DNA from: Knufia peltigerae
Taxonomy: Eukaryota > Ascomycota > Eurotiomycetes > Chaetothyriales > Trichomeriaceae
Length of the DNA: 64,000 bases
Direction of reading: 5' to 3'
Assembly: GCA_030247855.1 (NCBI GenBank)
Contig: JAPDRN010000007.1
Location: 372,001 to 436,000 of the forward strand
Part shown: piece after piece, positions 32,997 to 42,471 of the stretch
How positions within the stretch are numbered: position 1 is the first letter of the stretch
Layout: each line of letters opens with the position of its first letter
Translations under genes and position numbers: made by a program
The notes under the pieces: model-generated
What the model was told of the DNA's origin: nothing
Databases searched by the model: none
Seen by the model: only the letters and a program-made list of their open reading frames with translations

Positions 32997-35291
32997 ATGA
33001 ACATGTCGGCTCCAAGCAGTATCGTGGCTGCACATGTCAATCCAAAAGACCCTAGACTTCTTCGGAGGCAAGTGTTGCACAATGCCAGCAAGTCCACGTC
33101 CAGTGCTTCGCCCGAGAAAAACAAGTCTCCCGATGTAAGAGATGGAAACATACCAGAGACAAGGGTTACAGCAGCTCCGCCTCCAGGGTTCAGCTCATCT
33201 GATCGAGGGACGGCGTTAATGCCCATGCTATGTAACATAATTGATGGGAGGCTACTGTCACGCAAACGGGAAGCGGTAGAAAGGTCTTTGCAACAGCATG
33301 GAGATGCATACGAACATACTCAACGTACTTATTCAGAATTCCCTCTTATGGTTCGTCAAGCGGCTCAGAATTTAAAACATGCCCAGGAGAAGTTCGAAGC
33401 TGCTCAGAAAGCGGAAGAAGCACATCTCGCTGCTGCTGAACCTGAAAATATTCTCCGTATTCTTGTACATGAGCCAGCGAAACAGTCATCTGAGTTTGAA
33501 GCCCAACGGGCAGAGCTGAACGATCTTCGACAGAAACTCAACGCTATGCAAACACAAATCTCATCGGAGTCAAAAAAATCGGATGCCACTGCGACTGAAC
33601 TGGCCAAGGTTACTGCCGAATTGACCAAAGTATCTGCAGAAAATGACGATTTAAAGAAACGCACGTTAGACCAGGAATCCACCATCAAAACACTCACTGC
33701 CCGCGTGAAAGGACTGGAATCTTCTTACGGCGAACACGCGAAGACCATGGAGGGCAATGTCAAGACTGTGCGGTGTGAGATGGAGGCTTCTTTCAAGGCT
33801 ACAGAAACTAAGATTTTAGGCTTTGAGGAATATCGCAAGAGTATTCAACTTATGGTTATGGTCGTAAAAGGTGATCTGGGCGCGGCGGTAGATAGGATTT
33901 CAAGTATCGAGAAGAATGTAGGTTCGGTGCAGGACATCAAGTTACGCCATGGCGAGGTCGAGAACTTACGAAAGGAGCTTGATCAGCTTCAAGAGAGCTG
34001 CGAAGCCAGGGCCAAGGCAGCGGATGCGACAAAGGATCAAGTCGAGAGTCTCAATAATTCCACAGATGCTCAGTCGGAAAGAATCGCGAAATTGTTCCGA
34101 CAAATAACAGATCAGCAGTCAGAGATCCAAGCCTTAAGCACTAACGTTGATCTGTTCAAGTCCGAGATATCGGAGAGCTTGGTCGATCATCAAGCATCGA
34201 CTCTGACTAGTGTGTCCAAAAAGATTGAGGACAGGATTGAACAGCAAAACGTTGAGTTCGATTTGGTCAAAGCCAGCAATGACAGGCAGGAAATGGAGAT
34301 AAAGCGTCTCGGGGAAGACTTGACTACCAGCTTGCGACAGGCAAAGGAGGTAAAGCGTATCGAGGAAGACCTGACTACCAGCTTGCGACGAGGTCTGAAA
34401 GAGGCAGGAGAGTCTCTCAAAGCATCCCTTGATAACGCCATTTCCGTTGAACGCATCGAAAACGAACTCAAGTCTAAGATAACGGCCTTGGAAAAAGAAG
34501 TACTCGAAATTCGAAACTCCCCGCACCCAGCCTCGCAAGCGTCAACAGCGAATGATTCTAGCAGTGCAGCCATCATCACTAGGGTCCAAGAGCTTGAGAC
34601 AAATGCGAAGAAGGTTCAAGATGCCATCACTCTTGTGGGACACAACTTCCGATGGTTGGATCACCGCTTCAACAATCTGGAGACTAGTCAGCTTCGACAA
34701 TCAATATTGAAGGCTGTCATACCACAGCTGCCCCAAATCGAGCAAGGCTTGGTAAATATCGCCAACCTTGATAATATGATGTCCAAGCTTCAGGGAGAGC
34801 TTGAGCAGGTTCGCTCAGATCTTGAGACCCGATCTAAGAAGATCAAAGAAGAACTAGACACTATGATGGCCAAGACCTCGGAAACCCAGAGTGCGCAGCT
34901 TAGATTGTACACCGACACGTCACAAATGAAAGAGACGATAAGTGGGTTAATGATTAATCAACAGAACGACGAGGGGAACTATGAGCGAACCACAACGCGC
35001 CGCGCAAGATCTGCACGTCTAGATCGTGGCCAGGGCGAGTCGCAACCTCGTTCTCGATCCAGTCGCGCGTATGGTGACGTGGACAGTGCTGATGAACTCA
35101 ATCCCGAGAGTTCAGATCCAACACATTCAGCGCTCCTCGAACAGTTCCGAGCAACTGCAACCAAGTCTATCCACTCCACTGATGCCCGTTCCCCAGTACC
35201 ATCATCTCCGCTCAGAGGTCGAGATGTCCGACTTGGGAAACGAAAATACTCTGAAATAGACTCACCAAGCCGCAACGACCGCAGAGCATGA
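32997..35291 (+). CDS. Long coiled-coil protein of unknown function
   Basis: Single exon; the first ATG is at 32997 (Met-Asn-Met), with a second at 33003, giving about 764 residues. I do not recognise a family. From about residue 85 to 690 it is almost entirely charged heptad-like helix (Glu, Lys, Leu, Ala, Gln), the look of a long dimeric coiled coil as in cytoskeletal, septum, spindle-pole or SMC-like proteins. The C-terminal 90 residues are Arg/Ser/Pro-rich, with LGKRKYSEIDSPSRND near the end, a possible nuclear signal with SP sites. A 51-base tandem duplication is at 34296-34397. The short N-terminal motif NPKDPRLLRRQ recalls peptides in some fungal nuclear proteins, but this is weak. Confidence 0.8.
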   Translation: MNMSAPSSIVAAHVNPKDPRLLRRQVLHNASKSTSSASPEKNKSPDVRDGNIPETRVTAAPPPGFSSSDRGTALMPMLCNIIDGRLLSRKREAVERSLQQHGDAYEHTQRTYSEFPLMVRQAAQNLKHAQEKFEAAQKAEEAHLAAAEPENILRILVHEPAKQSSEFEAQRAELNDLRQKLNAMQTQISSESKKSDATATELAKVTAELTKVSAENDDLKKRTLDQESTIKTLTARVKGLESSYGEHAKTMEGNVKTVRCEMEASFKATETKILGFEEYRKSIQLMVMVVKGDLGAAVDRISSIEKNVGSVQDIKLRHGEVENLRKELDQLQESCEARAKAADATKDQVESLNNSTDAQSERIAKLFRQITDQQSEIQALSTNVDLFKSEISESLVDHQASTLTSVSKKIEDRIEQQNVEFDLVKASNDRQEMEIKRLGEDLTTSLRQAKEVKRIEEDLTTSLRRGLKEAGESLKASLDNAISVERIENELKSKITALEKEVLEIRNSPHPASQASTANDSSSAAIITRVQELETNAKKVQDAITLVGHNFRWLDHRFNNLETSQLRQSILKAVIPQLPQIEQGLVNIANLDNMMSKLQGELEQVRSDLETRSKKIKEELDTMMAKTSETQSAQLRLYTDTSQMKETISGLMINQQNDEGNYERTTTRRARSARLDRGQGESQPRSRSSRAYGDVDSADELNPESSDPTHSALLEQFRATATKSIHSTDARSPVPSSPLRGRDVRLGKRKYSEIDSPSRNDRRA
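34296..34397 (+). repeat. In-frame 51-bp tandem duplication within the coiled-coil gene
   Basis: Two adjacent 17-codon units encode E[I/V]KR[L/I]xEDLTTSLR with later divergence. DNA identity is high over about the first 42 bases of each unit. Because 17 residues is not a multiple of seven, the copy shifts the heptad register by three residues. Confidence 0.8.
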
Positions 35292-35945
35292 GCTGATATC
35301 CTACCGATTTGAATGCCTGAAGAGTTCATAGTGAGCTTACACCTTTTGTATCAATAATTCGCCCCTGGCCGGGGCTGCTTTTGGAGTGTTGAAGCTGGCA
35401 GCAGCGTTGTTAATTAATGACTTTAAGTATGATGATGAGATGCCACAGCACTTGCTTCTAGATATTTTGGCGATCACAAGAGACTGTCCCTTGCGACGAA
35501 AACTGAGTTAAAATTAGGACATCGATGGAATCATTATTACGGAGTATCTTGAGATAAGATGAAACTGCCCAGCCTTGCCCAGCCTTGCCAAGATGGTGTT
35601 AATTGGATGCTTGTTTGTCTCTTGCTGACAAAGCCCACTGGTGTATTCCATTTGGGGTTTAGTCGTGGCTATTTCTAGTTTAGTGCGGCATCTCAGATCA
35701 ACCCAAGTCTAGTCAGCGAACTCGAACTGCAAACTCGGACCCCAAATTCCTCCTCTGTGCAGAACATTAAAAAGAGGTTCAAAAGGTCAAAGAGGCCTGA
35801 TGTTTCCTCTAGCACAGACCAGTTCGGATATTTAATTTGCGATCTCGTTGCCCAAGTTTCTGATATCCCTATCGCCGCCATGCACACCTAGTTTGTTTTC
35901 TATCTATATTCATATCAGCCTCGGCCAGCCAGTTCATTCGCAAGT
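35292..35945. other. Intergenic upstream of the LtrA-like gene
   Basis: No gene. It contains a TACGGAGTA motif at 35538-35546 and a CCCAGCCTTG tandem repeat (about 2.5 copies, near 35567-35593). Confidence 0.6.
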
Positions 35946-38290
35946 ATGGAGGCGCTTGACTCTTCCATCGAGAGCGGGGAGGCCACTGCGAACAGACTTG
36001 CGGACGAGAAGATCGATGAGAAACATGATCGTCATCACCACCATCTCCATATGCCACACGGCCACGGCCACGGGAGGCGTTTTCTGGAATTTGTGCACCC
36101 TCACACCGGCAAGACGATTCACGTCTGCCACAGCCCAGAGCATCTCGGTACGTCAGTTATCATCGGCCCAATCCTTCCATGTACATTGTCGCTCATGAGA
36201 AAATGTCGTGTCCCACAGAACGAAAACGCACCGAACTCCTTCGCGACAACAAGGTCGAAGAGTTCGATGTCCTCCTACAAGGCTCGGCCGATCACCTCGA
36301 TGCAATCCGTCAACTCCACGCCCACCACCGGTCAAAGAGGGACGAGCTCCGAGAACGCCATGGTGACTTGTACACGGACATCGAAACCGTCAAATCCGAC
36401 CTGGACGCACTCGCGTCCGAACTGCACCAGATCACTACGCACGCCGTGTCTCTCGACGCATCCTTCGACCGGTACGGCTACTCGGCGCACCTACGGACCA
36501 AGGACGACGAGTCCGAAACGACGTCGGTGCACAACAGCGACCATCCGTCTGCCGTGGACAGGCACAAAGACCGGTCTGCCGAGGCTCTCCGGTTCCTCAA
36601 ACGGCCCACCATCCGCCAGTACTTCCACAAAGGTCTGCTTTGGCGCTCGGCAAAGGCGGGCGAGGTGGCCTCGTTCGAACTCTTCCTCGACCTCGTCTAC
36701 GTCGGTGTCATCGACATCGTGGGCGAAAAGGCGGTCGAGGGCGCCAATGGCTTGTCTCTTTTACACTTTGTCATCATCTTTTCGATAGCGTGGAAGATCT
36801 GGGCCGACCTGACCATGATCATCAACCATTTTGAGATCGACGACATCTTCCAACGGGTCAATGTGATTTTTTACCTCGTGTGCCTCTTTGGATTCACGAC
36901 CAACATTGCCTACGCGTTCGAATCGACCTACACGTCCGCCATTGCCTTCTACGTCACACAACGCCTTTCCACGGCGCTGTGGTACATCTACGTCGCCTGG
37001 ATCCTGCCCACGATCCGCGGCTCGATGGTCGTGCTGTCTGCCACCGTGATCATCTCATCCGCCTTCTGGATCGGAAGTATCCACGTCCAATGGCCCGCTC
37101 AATTGTCCCTGATTTGGATCGCCATCTTCATTGACATCTTCGGCAACATCATCATGATCTGGGTGATCAAGCAGGATAAATCGAGACTTCTCAGGTGTGT
37201 TGCCAAGTATTTTGAATTCTCCCCGGCGGTCAACATCGAACATCGCGTCGAGCGGAATAATGCTTTTGTATCATTGGTGAGCCGGCTCCTCTTTTTCTAC
37301 CCCTCAACCTTGCAGAAAGGTCTCGAGATGACTGACCGGAGACGACACTCGTACGGTCCTGTTTATAGGTCTTTGGTTACTCAATCCTGACCATCCTGTT
37401 CCAATCGCGCGCCTCTTTCGGCATCAACGCGTTCTTTGGCAAAGGGGTTCTCGGTCTCATTCAAGCTTTCATGTTCAATTGGTACGTACCCTCTCTGCCC
37501 CCTCTTCACTCCCGGTCCAGCTCGTATGTCGCAGTGTTGCAACCGAACCTGACCTGACCCGACTCGGCCTCTCAGGATCTACTTCGAAGTCGACGCGTAC
37601 CACGTCCACGTCCACGCGATCCGACGCCACTGGGCGTCGTCAGGGGTATGGGTATCGGCCCACCTCCCATTCATAATGGGCTACGTTCTCGCGGCGTCCA
37701 CGCTCTCCCGCCTCGTGCTCGCCCACGACTGCGCCGACGCCGACCCCGAGTGGCTGGGCGAGAAGTACTCCGAACTGTCCGAGCCCGAAGTCCCCACGGC
37801 CTTTCGCTGGTTCTACTGCGGCGGACTGGGCGTCGCGCTGATCTGCATGGCCGTCATATCCTTCTGCCACATCCACAAGCGCGTCGCCAAAGCCAAGGCG
37901 CGTCTACGCAAGCGTGTCCGCCTCGCGTTCCGCATCTGCGTCGCCGCCGTCATCATCTGCCTCCCCCTCGCCGACTCACTCTCGTCCCTGTCCCTGATCT
38001 CCGTCACGACCGCGCTCGTCTTCTCCGTCCTCGCCCTGGACCTGTTTGGCATGAGCTGCGAAGGCGACAAGTTCTGGACGGGCGGCTTCTGCCCGCACGA
38101 GAAGAAGCGCTGCACCTACACGGCTCAGTGTCGGCTAGGCAAACGGCGTAGGCGGGAAATCGAAAAGGCGATGCAACGTGGTGAGAAGGTCAGCCTGGCT
38201 GATTTGCTCAAACGCAAGAACTCGAGCATGAGTAGTCTGGAAAGTGAAGATACCTTGAGAGACGAGGAGTGGCAGGGTGGACATTATTGA
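35946..38290 (+). CDS. LtrA-like (low temperature requirement A) multi-pass membrane protein
   Basis: Four exons: 35946-36147, 36219-37276, 37369-37481 and 37576-38290 (introns 71, 92 and 94 nt), giving 695 residues. A cytosolic-looking N-terminus has a histidine cluster (HDRHHHHLHMPHGHGHG) and a helical, coiled-coil-like stretch around residues 70-160. The membrane region opens with EVASFELFLDLVYVGVI, matching the start of the bacterial LtrA family (F-E-LF-DLVYV), and has about nine to eleven hydrophobic helices. Fungal members with this architecture are common but uncharacterised; Listeria ltrA was linked to growth at low temperature. The C-terminus is cysteine-containing then basic. Transport or sensing cannot be told from sequence; the His-rich segment hints at metal contact. 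Confidence 0.85.
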
Positions 38291-40244
38291 CGCGGCAAGT
38301 AAGATCCGATTGTCATTACGGAGTAGATCAACTCTGTATCACTTAAATAATTTCTCTCCTCCCTTCCTATACCTACCCAGGAATAGAGAAGTACACACGT
38401 AACATGTAATGTGGATATTATACTCCGTATGGCGTAGCACACCACCCTACGTATGTTTATATTCAAACAAGTGAACTATTCCTCTTCAACAAAAACTACG
38501 CCTTGATGGCGACTGTTAAAGACTCACCACGTCGAAGCGTGGCTTTGGTCTGATATTAGGGTTCGGAGTTCGGACCAGCCTCATCCTTAAACTGACTTGG
38601 TGGGTTAAAAACTGGGAGTCAGCACTATGTATCTCTTGACCAGGGTGCTAGGGGATGGCAGTTGATCATGAGTCGGGATAAGTAAACGAGAAGCGCTACG
38701 TCTGGGCTTCGACTCTCCCATCCTTTGGTTTGTTTGAATTTTTGCAGGGGTTTTGGACGACCGTTGGGAGGCGAAGAGGTGGTGAGAAGAAGTGAAGTTG
38801 ATCCGTGTAGTCTCGTTCTTCTGAATGAGAAAGGCGCAGGGGGAAACGACTTTGTACCAAAAGTGGCTAGGCGAGTTTTGGCCCTTTCGGCCCTTTCCAT
38901 TTAGGGAATAGTTTACCCCGGGATAATGTGATGTTCCATTTATTCTTTACTTGGACTCTGTACTCCGTACCTGCGCAACTCATTGTAAGAACAACCTCAA
39001 AAACTACAGGACATGTTTTCTTGCCTTGGTCATGTGTCCCAATTCCCACGACACGTTCCCGCTCCCCTCTGCACAAGGACATCACATACGAAGAAGCCAA
39101 TGAAACCGAAACGAATGTCCTTCACCAACTGGGGTATCTAGAAGAGCGAAGAAAGTTCTACTACCTCATCTATGAGCATAGAGACCTTGTTCAGCAACGT
39201 GTAGCTCATCACTTAGGCCTCCATTCTGGTTCTGCAACTCCTTCCCCAGTCGGAGCACAGCGCGGTCCGGCATCTGCCTCCTCTGGCTGCGGTCGACCTC
39301 ATCCACGTCGCAAACTCTTTCCGCGACATGTACTCCTAGGAACTCCTCATTGTCGACCTCGCGATCCGGAGGCCAGGCACACGGTCGGTCAGACTCGGTG
39401 GAACGTCACGCACACCTCTCTCGGGCTCGCTGTGAGGTCGAAACACTCGACGAGGTCATGTTTGTTCTCAGTCAGGCCGCTCCATGTCTACGGAACCACG
39501 GCCGGGCTGACGCTTTCCAGCGCACCCGGTGCGTCGGGCACGTCCTTGGAGTGACGGCCCGTGTCGGTCGCCGAGATTGTCGAACTCGAACCGACTCGCT
39601 CCGCCAAAGATGACCGCAACCCAGTCACGACCGGTCGCACGACAGAAGACACCATGTCGATGGGACGGTGTGTACACGGCCTCCTCTTCAAAAGGGTCCC
39701 AAGGATCAAAGAAGCAAACCCACAATGGACTTCCGGCATGACAGCTCCAGACTTGTAAAATCCCAGCTCTTCCCCGCTCGAATACGATGGCTCCATGATG
39801 GGTGCCTTTCAACGTGGTGCCCATTGAACCGACCCATTTCCCACCTCGTCACACCCATTCAGTCGCCCTTGACGGCCAGCTTTGTTCACTGGCGGAAAGT
39901 CCCATCGCTCGTCTTCGCCTCGGCACTCGTCGGCAAGTATGCTCGTAAACAGGGTATCTGATCAAGGGCCGCCATCCCAGATGATCGGCTCCATCGTCCG
40001 AGGCTGTGATGTGGGCATGTCTCTTCCGGCACTAGTCCCAATTAAGTAGGCACTGAATCGAGTGCGTCTTGTGCTCATAGATATTGCCCCGACGGCTGAG
40101 TCTAGCTAGGTGTTTGTCTATTTACCTTGGTATACATCTTTGACCTTTGACAGCTTGATCTGCCAGGCAAAAAGCTTCTGCTCGATACTTCCCCACCTTG
40201 CAAGATACCCAATCACTATTTTAACAGATCTTTGACAGATCTAG
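38291..40244. other. Gene-poor 1.95-kb region with decayed coding fragments
   Basis: It lies between the 3' ends of two convergent genes. Apart from the APH-like relic (separate entry), several overlapping frames at 39300-39960 on both strands look partly protein-like but are broken by stops and match no family I know. TACTCCGTA-type motifs occur at 38317, 38421 and 38961. Confidence 0.5.
39066..39221 (+). pseudogene. Relic of an aminoglycoside-phosphotransferase-like (APH) gene
   Basis: About 52 codons encode a stretch with YEEANETE, VLHQLGYLEERRKFYYLIYEHRD and VAHHLGL, resembling the N-terminal region of the large fungal APH/choline-kinase-like phosphotransferase family. The expected continuation (W-x-x-G-S-F-N, then the ATP-binding and catalytic HxxxxxN and DxD parts) is absent in all three forward frames, which meet stops within 100-200 bases. 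The copy therefore looks truncated or decayed. The similarity is from memory and covers one block only. Confidence 0.42.
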
Positions 40245-42068
40245 CTAGCTGTTGGCCTCGACGATGGACCCGGAAATCAGAGACAGCCCGCACGTCCCGA
40301 ACGAGGCCGACCTCTCGGGCGTCGAGGCCAGGTCTGCCCACGGCGCCTTTCCGCCGGCCTGTACGAGTCCACTCCTTTCCCCGTCAAAGACCATCTTCTT
40401 GCGACCCTCCCCGTCGTAGACCTCCCACGGCTGTTCGCCGTTGGTCAAAGAGATGAGCGCCTCGCTGAATTTGTCGGACGTGAGTCTCGTCCCCGGATCC
40501 GCGTCGGGACCAGCGACCGTGGGCAGTCGGAACAGCATCGCATTGCCGAGGGAATGAAAGGCCCTCCCCTTCCACGGGCTGCCTGGGAACGGGTCCCGTT
40601 GTTCAAACGAGTAGAGGGAAAGGGGGACCTCGGAATGGTGCCCGGATGCGATGGTCTGCGCCATCTGGCCGAACGTGGCGTGCGTGGCGAGCCTGACGAC
40701 ACCGTCCGTGCCACTGCCGGGGGTGTCGTCGTCGGCCTTGATGTCGTAGAGGGCCAGAACCTCACGGCAGAGGTCTGCGTCGCCTCCAAAGGCCTTCTTC
40801 ACCATCGACACTGCCTGTGCGCCCGAGATCGACCTTGGCACGAACAGCGCGGCTTCCTCGGTCGTGTTCCCAACCACCATCCCTCTGAGCCAGGCAGGCA
40901 AAGGGGCTTTGGTTTCCAGGGAGAAGCCTTCTTCATGGTCCGGGTAGAACTCGGGGTCGTACGTGGGTGGCGACACGCCAGGGCCGTGGATCTTGTTCAG
41001 TTCGTCGCACGTGAGGCTACGGAGCGCCGCCAGTTTATCTCCTGCTGGGGCGCCCGTGGGGAGTCCGATCTTGGCAATCAGGGCATCGAAGCGTTCTTGT
41101 GAGTGGGAGAACGGAGTCGGGGTCAAGGGTGCGGCAGACATGACGAAAGCGCGTTGAAAGGCTGGAAAGTCGGAACGAAGATGCGTCAGGATCGAGCACG
41201 CTCCGGCCGATTCCCCGGCAGCTGTTATTTCGTAGCCGTTGCCTCCCCAGAATTGAATGTTTTGCTGGATCTGGTCCTTGTTAAAATCTCACAGCACGTC
41301 AAATGGCGAGGAATTCACAGTCATACCCATTGTAGTCCAAGACGTTGGTCGTGGTAGCCTTGGTTGGCGAACCCCTTCTCACCTCGAGCCAGACTCTCCT
41401 CTCTAATCTCCTTTGAGGTCAGGAAACCATAAGGCCCAACGCGGTAGTTCATGGTGACCACTATGACAGGTTTGCCGATTGACATGGAGTGTTGAACGAT
41501 GTAGTTGCCATCTAGAAGAGTGTTGTGTCAGTGTCGTCCAATACCTGGAGGAGGTCTTTTGCTGCTCACCATACTCATCTGATGCATCTCCGTACGTGAA
41601 TGCCCCGCCATGGATCCATGCCGTGACGGGCAATCTGTTTCGAGACCCGACGGCCGAGGGTGGTGCATAGATGTTGACGCTCAAGCAGGCAAACTCGGAG
41701 GAGTTCGTGATGTCGATTTTCTTCGGGTACAGATGCCCTGTCATGTCGTGAATGACATCGAATGGCTGCGGGCAGCATGGTCCATACCTGACCGCCTCTA
41801 TGACGCCTATCTCTTTACGAGGATCGATCAATGTGGCTTCGCAGAACCGTGCTGGAATGCGAGCATATGGGACGTTGAGAAAGTTTGCGACGCCGGTGTT
41901 TTGGTTGATGAAACCATTGATCTGAAGCTGATTGATGCGGCAGGCGGTGACCTGTTTCGTCTGTATGGACGGATGGGGTCCATCTGCTCGATCCTCCAAC
42001 GTGCTCACGACAGCGGCGCCTTTTTGTAGGACGTGGCTGTAATTGCTGCTTTCAACAAAGGCCGCCAT
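40245..42068 (-). CDS. Type-B carboxylesterase (COesterase family)
   Basis: Three exons: 42068-41570, 41511-41327 and 41270-40245 (introns 58 and 56 nt), giving 569 residues. Signatures in order are FLNVPYA, CLSVNIYAP, the oxyanion loop HGGAF (153-157), NYRVGPYGFL, and the nucleophile GESAG (247-251, Ser249). The likely acid is Glu366 in NTTEEAALF, and the catalytic His467 lies in the HSLGN block. This is the full alpha/beta-hydrolase triad of carboxylesterase/cholinesterase relatives. No clear signal peptide is visible, so an intracellular enzyme is possible. It lies on the same strand as the downstream-numbered zinc-finger regulator and near a sugar porter, which suggests a substrate-utilisation module; the substrate is unknown. 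Confidence 0.9.
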
Positions 42069-42471
42069 GTCTGCGGAGAAGTGGCGGTCGATCTTGGGCG
42101 TATTGAAATCACAACGGCAATTCGCACCCCTCTACCACTTGGTGTACGGCTTTCTTTATGTCTGAGGGTCGACATTGTCGGAGGTATATCACTGCTCCGA
42201 AGTATACTGCCGCGACAAGAATGCATTGTCGAGCTCTGTGTCGGTTTGCGTGAGCAATCGCAAGAGAACCCCAGAAAGCATATCGGAGAAGCTAGTGCAA
42301 GCGTCAATACCACATGGAAGTCCGGGGCTCGTACACCCTACTCGGCTATGGTGGTGGCGCTTTGCTGTTTCAGGCCTGCGTTGCCTCTGCCGCTGTACTC
42401 CATACCTGTGAGCTGCAGTACTGGGGGTGAACATTGCCTACTCCGTACAGGTGGGGAGTGTAGGGTCAATT
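42069..42471. other. Intergenic between the regulator 3' end and the carboxylesterase start
   Basis: 403-base upstream region of the carboxylesterase, with a TACTCCGTA motif at 42439-42447. No gene seen. Confidence 0.6.
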
